Shown here in pieces: positions 16,908 through 24,976 of a stretch of 64,000 nucleotides of DNA. The notes beneath the pieces were generated by a model. The model saw only the letters and a program-made list of their open reading frames with translations, did no database searches and was not told the origin of the DNA. The translations under genes and the position numbers were made by a program. Source of the DNA: Actinomycetota bacterium (GTDB taxonomy: Bacteria; Actinomycetota; Thermoleophilia; Gaiellales; Gaiellaceae); contig VAWI01000013.1 of the NCBI GenBank assembly GCA_005884005.1, forward strand, positions 32,967-96,966. The letters run 5' to 3'. The first letter of the stretch is position 1. Each line of letters starts with the position of its first letter.

Positions 16908-17204
16908 GTGAGCCTGCGAGGAGACCCGATCGAGTTGACGGCGACGCTGCCCGATGGCCGGTCGGTCCGGGTCTGGATCGGCGTGCCCGAGGACTCTTAC
17001 ATCGCGCGGCGAGACATCGATACGGTCGACATCGAGCTCTCGGTGGTCGACGGCAGTCACCTCGCGGCGGTCAACACAGTGCTCGATGCTGACCAGGAGA
17101 GCGAAGCTCGAGCGCTGGCCCGCGAGATCGTCGCGGGGCTCGAAGCTGGCAAGCTCGAGCCAACCGCCGCGGCGCTGGAGCCGCTCGCAGATCAGCCGCG
17201 CTAG
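16908..17204 (+). CDS. hypothetical protein, 98 aa
   Basis: Starts at GTG (VSLRGDPIELTATLPDGRSV). Two halves: a beta-rich first part (VRVWIGVPEDSYIARRDIDT) and a helical, acidic C-terminus (SEARALAREIVAGLEAGKLE). No membrane segment, no signal, no recognised family. It is divergent from the AI-2E gene, and its stop shares CTAG with the convergent HTH gene. Confidence 0.55.
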   Translation: MSLRGDPIELTATLPDGRSVRVWIGVPEDSYIARRDIDTVDIELSVVDGSHLAAVNTVLDADQESEARALAREIVAGLEAGKLEPTAAALEPLADQPR

Positions 17205-17893
17205 GGAGGCAAATCGAGCCACTCCGGCCGGTCGAAGCTCGCGAGCTCCTGAATCGAGCCGTAGATTGTCTGCACGATCTCGGTGCTGTGCACCGCTATG
17301 CGGCACGTGCCGCATCGAAGCTTGTTCTTCCGTTTTTTCTTGCTGTACTTGGAATAGCGGTTGACAACCGACTTACAGAGGCAAGTGCGTTCCAGCCCGA
17401 GGGTTGCCAGCCAGAAACCTTCGATCTCCCTCTGCCGACTCTCGTGGTCCGCGAAGAGATACCAGGTGACCCGGAACTGCTCATCCGCGACGCCGAACTC
17501 GACCCGCAGGAACTCGGCGAAGAGACGAATGACCCCCGGGTCGGAGTTTGCGAGGCGAACCGCGTGGCGTCCTTTGTCGCCTTCAGCCCAATAGAGCATG
17601 CACCCGGCGATATACAGGGCGTCAGCTTCCTTCGCTCGCATTCTGCCTCGCTCCTGGTAAGCGAGACGGCGCTTCCGGCCGCGTTCGGCGTTTACGGCAG
17701 CGCCCTTGAACTGCCCGTTGTAGATCGGATTGCGTCTTACGAGTGCAGAACGTTGGGCAGCCGTAAGCGGGATGTCACGCACCCAGAGACTGACGGTCGA
17801 ACGCGAAACGCCCAGCAGACGCTCGATTTCCTTCACGGACCGCCCCTCCTCGCGGCGCATCCTCCGCGCCTGATCTCGCTCGCGCGTTTTCAT
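17201..17893 (-). CDS. HTH protein with LAGLIDADG-like core
   Basis: About 230 residues. The N-terminal helix-turn-helix (GRSVKEIERLLGVSRSTVSL, residues about 17-36) resembles resolvase/transposase HTHs. The central part YIAGCMLYWAEGDKGRHAV, then LANSDPGVIRLFAEFLR, resembles the G-x-x-x-x-x-EG helix and following fold of LAGLIDADG endonucleases. Near the end, TCLCKSV and LRCGTCRI could bind zinc. The gene starts 75 nt after tRNA-Gly and has lower GC, with long T/A runs near 17330, than its neighbours, suggesting acquisition. Start: ATG 17893 (MKTRERDQARR) or ATG 17902, neither with a good SD. Confidence 0.6.
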   Translation of the reverse strand: MKTRERDQARRMRREEGRSVKEIERLLGVSRSTVSLWVRDIPLTAAQRSALVRRNPIYNGQFKGAAVNAERGRKRRLAYQERGRMRAKEADALYIAGCMLYWAEGDKGRHAVRLANSDPGVIRLFAEFLRVEFGVADEQFRVTWYLFADHESRQREIEGFWLATLGLERTCLCKSVVNRYSKYSKKKRKNKLRCGTCRIAVHSTEIVQTIYGSIQELASFDRPEWLDLPP

Positions 17894-17967
17894 AGTTGAC
17901 AACATAGCGAGACGAGCGGACGGCACGACCGGAGCGAACTATCGAACCGGCGCCCTGGCACAGACAG

Positions 17968-18039
17968 AGCGTCCGACCGGGTTCGAACCGGTGACTAGAG
18001 CTTGGAAGGCTCTTGTGTTGCCAACTACACCACGGACGC
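17968..18039 (-). tRNA. tRNA-Gly (anticodon UCC)
   Basis: Acceptor GCGTCCG/CGGACGC with discriminator T (U73), as usual for bacterial tRNA-Gly. D-arm TGGTGTAGTTGGCAACAC, anticodon stem AGAGC/GCTCT with loop CTTCCAA, T-stem ACCGG/CCGGT with loop TTCGAAC. CCA is not encoded. Confidence 0.95.
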
Positions 18040-18063
18040 GTGCGGCCACTAGCGTAGCGCCCG

Positions 18064-18822
18064 ATGAATCCGTATTTGTGGAGCCTCCACGCCGAGGCAG
18101 TCGTGCTGGTGCCGCTGCTCGCACTGGCGTACGCATTGGTCCTCCGTGGGCACCCGGCGCAAGGCTGGCGGATCGCCTGCTTTCTCGGAGGGCTCGGTCT
18201 GATTCTCGTGGTCTTCGTAACGCCAATCGAGAACCTCGCGCTCCGCTACTTGCTGACGGCGCACCTACTCCAGAACGTCGCGCTCGCGGAATGGAGCCCG
18301 GCACTCATCGTGCTCGGACTGCCGCCGGCAGCGGCCGGCGCCGCGCGCAAGTACGCGGCGATCCGCGCGCTGACGAACCCGCTCCTGGCGCTCCCGTTCT
18401 GGCTCGCGACCTACTACGTCTGGCACATTCCGGCCGCCTACGACGCCGCGCTTCGCCATCCCTCGACGCTGCTCCACCTCGAGCACGTCTGCTACTTCGT
18501 TACGGGCGTGCTCGTCTGGTGGCCCGTGCTGACCGGCCGGCTCGACGCCGGCACTTCGGCCGCGTACCTGTTCGCCGCCTTCGCACTCGCGAGCCCACTG
18601 GGTTTGCTGCTCGCGCTGATCCCCAACGCCGTCTACGGCTTCTACGTGCACGCGCCGCGCATCTGGGGCTGGAGCCCGCTCACTGACCAGCAGATCGCCG
18701 GAGTGACGATGGCCGCCGAGGAGGCGGTCGTCTTCTTCTGGGCGTTTGCGTTCTACTTCGTCCGCTTCATGCGCCGCGACGAGACGGCGCTCGATCTGAA
18801 GCACGCCCGATGGACGAGGTGA
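18064..18822 (+). CDS. cytochrome c oxidase assembly protein, CtaG/caa3 type
   Basis: Integral membrane protein (252 residues, about seven helices) of the CtaG_Caa3 family, which is needed to assemble caa3-type terminal oxidases. Landmarks: HLLQNVALAEWSPALIVLGLP, the conserved WHIPAAYDAALRHP loop, LEHVCYFVTGVLVWWPV and GVTMAAEEAVVFFWAF. A TAGCGT box (18050-18055) lies 8 nt before the ATG. It overlaps the start of the following histidine phosphatase by 13 nt, so they are co-translated. No oxidase subunits are in the window. Confidence 0.88.
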   Translation: MNPYLWSLHAEAVVLVPLLALAYALVLRGHPAQGWRIACFLGGLGLILVVFVTPIENLALRYLLTAHLLQNVALAEWSPALIVLGLPPAAAGAARKYAAIRALTNPLLALPFWLATYYVWHIPAAYDAALRHPSTLLHLEHVCYFVTGVLVWWPVLTGRLDAGTSAAYLFAAFALASPLGLLLALIPNAVYGFYVHAPRIWGWSPLTDQQIAGVTMAAEEAVVFFWAFAFYFVRFMRRDETALDLKHARWTR

Positions 18823-19421
18823 TCCTCGCCCGCCACGGCGAGAGCCAGCTCAGCGTCGTCGGCACCGTCAACGGCGACCCGGCCGTCGTCTGCGCGCTGA
18901 CCGAGACCGGCGAGGAGCAGGCGCGTCGGCTGGGCAACGTCCTCGCCGGCGTCGAGCTCGACCTTTGCGTGACGAGCGAGTTCGAGCGCACCCGTCAAAC
19001 GGCCGACATTGCGCTCGCCGGGCGCGATGTCCCGCGTCTCGTCCTCCCGGAGCTGAACGACGTCCGCTTCGGCCGCTTCGAGGGCGGCACGCTCGCCGAC
19101 TATCGAGAATGGGCGGCCGCGAACGAGCCCACCATCGAGGCCCCCGGCGGCGGCGAGAGCCGCAGCGGCACGGTCACCCGCTACGTCAGTGCTTATCGCA
19201 CCATCCTGGCCCGGCCCGAACGGGCGGTGCTCGTCGTCGCTCACGGGCTGCCGATCCGCTACGTCCTGAACGCCCTCGACGAGCTTGATCCGGCCCCCCT
19301 GGTCGAGCAGGTCTCCTACGCGGACCCCTACCGTCTAACCGCTGGAGAGCTCGAGCTCGCCGTAGATCGGCTCGCTCGCTGGTCGAAGACCCCTGTCTGG
19401 AGGTACGGCGGTGCATCCTAG
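18810..19421 (+). CDS. histidine phosphatase family protein
   Basis: Branch-1 phosphatase, 203 residues. Catalytic ARHGES is at residues 7-12 and the second histidine in VVAHGLPIRY. It resembles the protein at 6353-6961 throughout (NGDP, RTRQTADIA, LPIRYVLNAL), so the two are paralogues. Substrate unknown. Coupled to ctaG by overlap. Confidence 0.9.
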   Translation: MDEVILARHGESQLSVVGTVNGDPAVVCALTETGEEQARRLGNVLAGVELDLCVTSEFERTRQTADIALAGRDVPRLVLPELNDVRFGRFEGGTLADYREWAAANEPTIEAPGGGESRSGTVTRYVSAYRTILARPERAVLVVAHGLPIRYVLNALDELDPAPLVEQVSYADPYRLTAGELELAVDRLARWSKTPVWRYGGAS

Positions 19422-19429
19422 CGTTCCAG

Positions 19430-19503
19430 TCGGGGCGGCCGGATTTGAACCGGCGACCTTCCGCTCCCAAAGCGGATGCGCTACCAGGCTGCGCTACGCC
19501 CCG
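19430..19503 (-). tRNA. tRNA-Pro (anticodon UGG)
   Basis: Acceptor CGGGGCG/CGCCCCG, discriminator A, D-arm TAGCGCAGCCTGGTAGCGC, anticodon stem TCCGC/GCGGA with loop TTTGGGA, T-loop GGTTCAAATCC. CCA is not encoded. Confidence 0.95.
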
Positions 19504-19542
19504 TGCGGGTTCGAGTCTAGCCCGCCCCGTCTGGCAGCCCCG

Positions 19543-19570
19543 GGAGCGGTGGCCGAGCGGTGATCGAGCC
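19543..19570 (+). pseudogene. 5' fragment of a class II tRNA (Ser/Leu type)
   Basis: GGAGCGGTGGCCGAGCGGT reads as the acceptor 5' strand and D-arm of a tRNA-Ser or Leu gene. No anticodon arm, T-loop or matching CCGCTCC 3' strand is present downstream. It may mark an old integration or deletion at a tRNA gene. Confidence 0.4.
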
Positions 19571-19663
19571 CGAATTCCTCGCTCAGAGCATACGTTGCCT
19601 CAGTTTTTGTGACGTTCGGCGCGAGTTTCCGTCCGACCGATCTGGTAGAACACCGCGCTTCGG

Positions 19664-20149
19664 ATGCGTCGGGGGGCTCCATCCGTTTGCGCCATCGTCC
19701 TGTTCGCCGTTTTGGCGGCACCGGAGGCGGCGGCGCGCCCGGTGACCGGGAGCGGCGCCGCCTCGACCGCGCGCGACAGCGCCCTGGTCGCCGCGGTCAA
19801 CTCGGTGCGCACCGTCCACCTGCTGACGAAGCTGCGCGTCGACTTCCACCTGGAACGTGCAGCCCGGTCCCATTCGCGGGACATGGTGCTCCATGACTAC
19901 TTCGCTCACGGCAATCTTCTCGCGCGGATGTTGCGGTTTCGCGTGCGCGGCCACGTCTTTGCCGAGAACCTCGCCATGGGAAGAGGCGTCATGTCGGCCA
20001 ACGCCACCGTCGCGAACTGGCTGGCCAGTCCACCGCACCGTGCTGTCTTGCTTGATCCGGAGTTGAGACGGATCGGCGTCGCTACCCCGGTCGCCGCTTT
20101 CGGAGGCTGGTCTAGCGCAACCGTGGTTACCGCTGACTTCGCGGGTTAG
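19664..20149 (+). CDS. secreted CAP/SCP-domain protein (short form)
   Basis: 161 residues with signal peptide (SVCAIVLFAVLAAPEAAA). CAP landmarks: HSRDMVLHDYFAHGN, AENLAMG and SPPHRAVLLDPELRRIGV. It lacks the C-terminal extension of the paralogue at 15176-15730. Its TAG overlaps the TAA of the convergent response regulator in TTAG. Confidence 0.8.
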   Translation: MRRGAPSVCAIVLFAVLAAPEAAARPVTGSGAASTARDSALVAAVNSVRTVHLLTKLRVDFHLERAARSHSRDMVLHDYFAHGNLLARMLRFRVRGHVFAENLAMGRGVMSANATVANWLASPPHRAVLLDPELRRIGVATPVAAFGGWSSATVVTADFAG

Positions 20150-20583
20150 TCGCGCTCGAGGAGCTCGCGCACTTCAGCGAACTTCTCGCGCCGGAGGTCG
20201 TCGCGCTCACCGCTCTCCACTCGGCGTACGAGGTCTTCCACGAGCGGGGCCAGCTCGACCGGGTTGAACGGCTTCGTCACGTAGTCGACGCCGCCGAGGT
20301 CGATTCCCTTCGCCCGATCCCTGACCTCCGCACGCGCGGTCAGAAAGATGATCGGGATGGCGCTCGTGACCTCGTCGGCGAGCAGCTCCTCAGCGACCTC
20401 CCAGCCGCTCCGCCCCGGCATCATCACGTCGAGCAGGACGACGTCGGGGCGCTCCGCCCGCGCCAGCTCGAGTCCCTTGTCGCCATCCGATGCCTCGAGC
20501 ACTTTCATGCCCTCGGCCTCGAGGTTGACGCGGCAGAGAAGCCGAATGGGGGCCTCGTCGTCGACGATGAGCACCGTCGTCAT
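20146..20583 (-). CDS. two-component response regulator, receiver domain only
   Basis: 145 residues. The receiver domain has the acidic pair D8-D9, phospho-acceptor D52 (LLDVMMPG), T in FLTARAE and K in VTKPFNP. After it there is only a short charged helix (ESGERDDLRREKFAEVREL) and no DNA-binding or enzymatic output. Its ATG overlaps the kinase stop (ATGA), so the pair is coupled. Output is probably through protein contact or phosphotransfer, which is inference. Confidence 0.93.
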   Translation of the reverse strand: MTTVLIVDDEAPIRLLCRVNLEAEGMKVLEASDGDKGLELARAERPDVVLLDVMMPGRSGWEVAEELLADEVTSAIPIIFLTARAEVRDRAKGIDLGGVDYVTKPFNPVELAPLVEDLVRRVESGERDDLRREKFAEVRELLERD

Positions 20584-23500
20584 GCGGTCTCCCGCCCGCT
20601 CAGCGCCGCTTCGCGCGCAAGCGGCAACTCGAAGGCAAAGGTCGACCCAGCGCCTTCGCGGGAGTCGACCCACATTCGGCCGCCCATGGCCGAGACGAGG
20701 CCGCGCGCGATGAAAAGTCCAAGGCCAGTACCGGTCGTCGAAGGATCCCTTGTCATTGATTCCCCACGGTAGAACTTCGTGAAGATCCGCCGCTGCTCCT
20801 CTTCCGGGATTCCGACGCCCTCGTCGACCACGCGGACCTCGACGACCTCGCCGTTGGCGCGCGCAGCCACGATCACCCTGCCCCCGCCGGGGGAGAACTT
20901 GACCGCGTTGTCGACGAGGTTGGCAAGAATCTGCCGAAGCTTCTCGCCGTCGGCCTCGGCATCGAGCGCATGCTCGGGCAACTCGACCACGAAGTCGTGG
21001 CCGTTGGCGGCCGGCGCGTGCTCCGCCAGTTGAACGACGTCAGACACCACTGCTCGGACATCGGTCGGAGCGAGGTTGACCTGTAGGTCACCGGTGTCGA
21101 GCCGAGCGACGTTGAGGAGCTGGTCGACGATCGTGGTCAGACGCTCGGACTCCGAGGCGATGTAGCCCAGGAAGGTCCGGCGCTCTTCCTCGCCGAAGAG
21201 GACGTCCTGCCGGAGCAGCGTCTCGGCGAAGCCGTAGATCGAGGTCAGCGGCGTCCGCAGCTCGTGCGAGACCGCCGTTACGAAGTCGGACTTCATCTGC
21301 TCCACCACACGCTCGGCGGAGATGTCGCGGAACGCAAAGACTCGTCCCGCGACCGCGCCGGCCGGGTCGCGCATGATCGCCTCGGTCAGCGAGAGCCAAA
21401 CCTCCTCGTCCCCGCGCCGGATCGCGAGCAGCCGGTCGCCCCGCTCCGTCTCGTCCCCGGATTCGAGCGTCCTCTGGAGAACCTGCACGGTCGACCGGCC
21501 GATCGCGTCGGCGGCCCGGACGCCGGTGATCCGCTCCGCTGCCTCGTTCCAGAGCACCACCCGCGCCTCGCGGTCGACGGCCACTATCCCGTCGGCGATG
21601 TTCGCGAGGATGGCGACGCTCCGCTCCTTTTCGAGTGCGACACGCTGGTACAGCTCCGCACTCGAAAGTGCGGCAGAGGCGTTGCCGGCAAGCGCGGCGA
21701 GCGCTTCGACCTCCTCGGGCTGCCATTTGCGGGGCCGCTGCGCGTAGACGGACAAGACGCCCTGCATGCTTCCCTCGGAGCCGACGAGCGGCACGGCCAG
21801 GAACGCGCGGTAGCCGGCGGCCAGCGCCGGGTCCGAGGCACCGGGGCCTTCGCCTTCGACGTCCCCGATCGCGACCGGCGCGCGCGTCTGGATCGCGTCT
21901 GCCGCCGCCCAGCCGGTCGCAGGCGAGCGTGAATCGACCAGGCCCTCCGGCAGCTCTCCGCCCGCCGCGCTGACGACGAGCTCGTCGTCCTCGAGCAGGC
22001 GAACGACCGCGGCGTCAGCGCCGAGCAGAGCAGGCGCCTGGGCAACGATCTCGTCGAGAACCGCCGCCGGATCGAGCTCGGTTGTCAGCAACGTCCCCGT
22101 ACGCGCCAGCTGCTGCGCGAGCCCGCGCGCGCGGCGCTCGCTCTCGTAGAGCTCGCTCCGCTCCAGCGCACCTCGCGCGGTGCCCGCAAGGTTGCGCGCC
22201 AGCTCGAGGTCGTAGTCGCTGAAGCGCCGCGGCTCCTGGAAGAAGACCACCGCGAGACCGTCGCGGCCCCCCGGCGCCTGTACCGGCACGGCCAGCAGGG
22301 CACCGTAGCCGGCCGAAGCGGCGACCTCGCGCCAGCCGGAATCGAAGCGCTCGTCATCGGCGAGCGACGACGCCGCGATCACCGTCCTGTTCCGCGCACA
22401 GGTCGCGAGGGGCTCATCCCCTCCGGCCGCGGCCTGCTGAACCAGAGCGGCGACCTCGCTCGGCAGCCCGTGCCCGGCGGCGAGCTCGAAGGCGTCCTCG
22501 CTCGGCATCAGCAGCCCCGCCGAGCTGCCGCCGAGCGCCTCGGCAGCGGCGCGAGCAACCGCGCGCAGCGTCTCGGCCTGGGAGATCGGCACCGCGAGCA
22601 AAGACGCGATGTCGTAGAAGGCTTGCTGGATCCTTGCCTGCCGCGAGCGCTCCTCGAAGCTCTCGGCATTGCGGAGCGCGAGCGCTGCGAGCGTCGCGAA
22701 GGCCTCCAGCAACTCGGCGTCGGACCTCGTGAAGGAGCGGTCCGCGTCATGCGTTCCCACCCCGAGGACGCCGCGAATCTGATCCGACCACATCATCGGG
22801 GCGACGATCGCGCCGGCGTATCCCCGGTACGCGTCATGCGGAACCGAGTCCGGTAGCTCGGCGTATTCATCTGAGAGGGCAGGCGCGCGTTGCCGGATCG
22901 CCCGCCCGGCGAGACCCTGATCGGCCGAGAACTCGAAGCCGACCAGCTCGTGCTCGAGACCGTGCACCGCGGCGCAGCGCAGCGTTCCCCGCTCGCGATC
23001 GAGCAGGTAGCAGTCCGCGGCCTCGCACCCCAGCAGGCGGGCGACCTCGTCGACGAGCCTTTGAAGCACGGCCTCGAGCTCGAGCTCGCTGGTGACGACC
23101 TGCGCCGCGCGCAGGAGCGCCGTCTGCTCCAGCAGACGCTGCCGGTTCTCATCGAGCAGCCGCGCCGAGTTGATCGCGAGCGCGAGCTCCCGGCCGACCG
23201 ACTCGATCAAGGCGACTTCCCCCTCGGACCAGGGGCCTGCCGTGACCCTGTGGATTCCCAGAACGCCGATCGGCCGATCGAAGGCGATCATCGGCGTTGC
23301 GATCAGCGACTTCGTCCCGAGCCGGCGAAGCGTCTCCATCGTTCCGAGTTCCGGATCCCCGAGCTCTGGGGCGTTGTCGATGTCCGAGACGACCACGGTT
23401 CTCCGCTTCAGCGCCGCCAAGTTGGCGGCGGGCAGGTTCTGAGTCTGGGGCCCGATCGGCTGCAAGCCGGCCGCGAACCACTCGGCCGCGAGGCGCTGAG

Positions 23501-24524
23501 GCTCGCCTGGCTGGCCAAAGCGGATGAAGCAGCGGGACGCCTGGAGGGCCCGTCCGATCTCAGTAACGGCGATTCGCGTCCCGTCGGCGAGCCCCTCGAC
23601 TGATCTCACGCGGCGCGAGATGTCGCCGACGAGCCGCTCGCGGGCGAGAGCCTCGTCGAGCGCCCCGGCCGAGCGCGTCCGTTCGAGCGCGAGCGCGGTT
23701 TCCGCCGCCAGCGACTGCATCAGCGTCACCTCCTCGCTCGAGAACGCGTGCTTCGCCGAAGTGGGGGCAACGACGAGCACGCCGATGATCCGCTCCTCGA
23801 CGATCAGGGGCACGAAAGCGCCGCTCTTGGCACCGACCGCGTCGACGAGGCGCTTGCTAACGAGCGGTGAGACCGAGCAGTCGAAGACGACCACCGGCGC
23901 GGCCTGGAAGTAGGCGCTCGCGATTCCGGACGGCTCGTTGCGAAGATCGATTCGGACGTCGCGCCACCAGGTGACGTCGTCGCCTTTGTCTCGCGCGAGC
24001 AAGCCCCTCGCCTCTTCGGCCTCGCCGTCGATCAGTGCCAGCGCGGTGAACTCGATTCCGAGCGCCGACCCGACCTCGTCGAGGAGGATGCGGCCCGCAG
24101 CCTCCGGATCGGTCGTTCGCGCCAGGACCTCCGAGATGGCGGCTACCGCCTCGAGCTCTCTCCCCCGGACCGAGACAAGCTGCTCCGCCTCGCGCGCGCG
24201 TGCGCCGCTCGAGAGCAACTCGTCGCGTTCGCCCCAGCGGGCAAGGAAGACGAGCCCCGGCAGGAGCGCGACCAGGCTCGCCGCGAATGCGAACCAAAGG
24301 TGGCCGCCGATCGCGCTGCGGCTGTCGAGGACGGCGCCGCCGAGGATCGCGGCCGGGATACCGATGCACGGGAACATCAGGCCCAGGGCGAGGTCGTTCG
24401 CACTCAGCCCGGCGCGCTGACGCCAGAGCCTCGGCGCCACGGCCACGGCGACGGCCAGGTAGGCAGCCGCGACCGCGAACAGCGGCACCGCGTTGAACAA
24501 GACCGCCTTGGTTTCCGCACTCAC
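20580..24524 (-). CDS. membrane-anchored multi-GAF/PAS sensor histidine kinase, 1314 aa
   Basis: Hybrid-size sensor kinase. Three N-terminal transmembrane helices (about residues 8-30, 42-65, 72-95) are followed by five GAF domains in tandem (about 130-950), one PAS domain (ANIADGIVAVDREARVVLWN, about 965-1070), HisKA with H1087 (AVSHELRTPLTS) and HATPase with N box (LANLVDNAVKFSPGGG), G1 (DEGVGIPEEE) and G2 (GTGLGLFIARG). No cysteine pattern marks the GAFs as phytochrome-like. It phosphorylates the coupled downstream receiver. Five GAFs suggest integration of several small-molecule or redox signals, which is inference. Confidence 0.93.
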   Translation of the reverse strand: MSAETKAVLFNAVPLFAVAAAYLAVAVAVAPRLWRQRAGLSANDLALGLMFPCIGIPAAILGGAVLDSRSAIGGHLWFAFAASLVALLPGLVFLARWGERDELLSSGARAREAEQLVSVRGRELEAVAAISEVLARTTDPEAAGRILLDEVGSALGIEFTALALIDGEAEEARGLLARDKGDDVTWWRDVRIDLRNEPSGIASAYFQAAPVVVFDCSVSPLVSKRLVDAVGAKSGAFVPLIVEERIIGVLVVAPTSAKHAFSSEEVTLMQSLAAETALALERTRSAGALDEALARERLVGDISRRVRSVEGLADGTRIAVTEIGRALQASRCFIRFGQPGEPQRLAAEWFAAGLQPIGPQTQNLPAANLAALKRRTVVVSDIDNAPELGDPELGTMETLRRLGTKSLIATPMIAFDRPIGVLGIHRVTAGPWSEGEVALIESVGRELALAINSARLLDENRQRLLEQTALLRAAQVVTSELELEAVLQRLVDEVARLLGCEAADCYLLDRERGTLRCAAVHGLEHELVGFEFSADQGLAGRAIRQRAPALSDEYAELPDSVPHDAYRGYAGAIVAPMMWSDQIRGVLGVGTHDADRSFTRSDAELLEAFATLAALALRNAESFEERSRQARIQQAFYDIASLLAVPISQAETLRAVARAAAEALGGSSAGLLMPSEDAFELAAGHGLPSEVAALVQQAAAGGDEPLATCARNRTVIAASSLADDERFDSGWREVAASAGYGALLAVPVQAPGGRDGLAVVFFQEPRRFSDYDLELARNLAGTARGALERSELYESERRARGLAQQLARTGTLLTTELDPAAVLDEIVAQAPALLGADAAVVRLLEDDELVVSAAGGELPEGLVDSRSPATGWAAADAIQTRAPVAIGDVEGEGPGASDPALAAGYRAFLAVPLVGSEGSMQGVLSVYAQRPRKWQPEEVEALAALAGNASAALSSAELYQRVALEKERSVAILANIADGIVAVDREARVVLWNEAAERITGVRAADAIGRSTVQVLQRTLESGDETERGDRLLAIRRGDEEVWLSLTEAIMRDPAGAVAGRVFAFRDISAERVVEQMKSDFVTAVSHELRTPLTSIYGFAETLLRQDVLFGEEERRTFLGYIASESERLTTIVDQLLNVARLDTGDLQVNLAPTDVRAVVSDVVQLAEHAPAANGHDFVVELPEHALDAEADGEKLRQILANLVDNAVKFSPGGGRVIVAARANGEVVEVRVVDEGVGIPEEEQRRIFTKFYRGESMTRDPSTTGTGLGLFIARGLVSAMGGRMWVDSREGAGSTFAFELPLAREAALSGRETA

Positions 24525-24600
24525 TGGGCCCTGTGGATGATAAGAGCCGCAAACTAGCCCGTCGAGCGCCCGCCTAGCCGTGGTTCCCCCGTTTCAAAAG
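24525..24600. other. start of the intergenic region between kinase and ispH
   Basis: First part of a 452-nt region without protein genes (24525-24976). It would hold the kinase promoter (minus strand). No convincing reading frame was seen. The rest of the region holds the small RNA gene, a palindromic repeat and the ispH promoter. Confidence 0.4.
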
Positions 24601-24646
24601 ATAGGCCGGACGGCCTATTGGCATGGCCGCCCACGAGCGTTACCTT
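24601..24646 (+). promoter_or_regulatory. promoter and inverted-repeat operator of the small RNA gene
   Basis: ATAGGCCG-GA-CGGCCTAT is a perfect inverted repeat (24601-24618) whose end touches a -35 box TTGGCA (24618-24623). A 17-nt spacer leads to a -10 box TACCTT (24641-24646). The arrangement fits a regulated housekeeping-sigma promoter pointing right. Confidence 0.6.
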
Positions 24647-24652
24647 TTTGGC

Positions 24653-24755
24653 ACTGGGCGATGCGCACCGCTGGGCGGCACCTGGCTTTGCCCGCGGTGA
24701 GCAATTGAGAAGGTCCGCCGCCACGACCCCCCGAGCGGCGGACCTCTCTCTTTTT
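24653..24755 (+). ncRNA. candidate small RNA, about 100 nt
   Basis: From the predicted start just after the -10 box the RNA contains a first hairpin (ACCGC-T-GGGC at 24668-24677 paired with GCCC-GCGGT) and ends in a strong intrinsic terminator. The terminator stem AGGTCCGCCGC/GCGGCGGACCT (24711-24721 / 24735-24745) carries a CCCCCC run in its loop and is followed by CTCTCTTTTTG. There is no reading frame of note. It is not a match to SRP, 6S or tmRNA landmarks that I know. The C6 loop recalls actinobacterial 6C RNA, but only one such loop is present. ispH has its own start box, so a leader role is unlikely. Confidence 0.6.
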
Positions 24756-24790
24756 GTCGGCGAGGAACGAGGGGCCGCAGACGTTTCATC

Positions 24791-24860
24791 CCGGGTTTAG
24801 CGGCCGCACGGCATAGGCGCGCGGCCTCTGACGCTCCGGCGTCGCAAGCGACGCCTCCGG
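24791..24860. repeat. dispersed palindromic repeat, copy 1
   Basis: CGGGTTTAGCGGCCGC, then GCGCGGCC, then the hairpin GGCGTCGCAAGCGACGCC. Related copies occur at 52461-52528, 52572-52639 and 59858-59934. Confidence 0.6.
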
Positions 24861-24976
24861 GGGTGATGCTGCCCAGACCCAGCGGTTGCGTGACTGGGGT
24901 CGGGTTCAGCGGCCGCGAGGTTGATGTTTCTGTTAAGGGGAGAGGTTTTCGCTAGCGGCGGCGCTACATTGGCTAG

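Noticed and set aside
14961..17315. A 784-codon minus-strand open frame across the CAP, AI-2E and intergenic DNA
   Set aside because: It runs antisense or out of frame to well-supported genes, passes through tRNA-Arg and the repeat, and has the Arg/Ala/His composition of a GC-rich shadow frame.
24653..24755. The small RNA as a riboswitch or leader of ispH
   Set aside because: The intrinsic terminator is followed by more than 200 nt, including a repeat, and ispH has its own TACATT box 6 nt before its start codon.
24653..24755. Small SRP RNA, 6S RNA or tmRNA
   Set aside because: The SRP GGAAG-type tetraloop core, 6S bubble layout and tRNA-like ends are not present on either strand.
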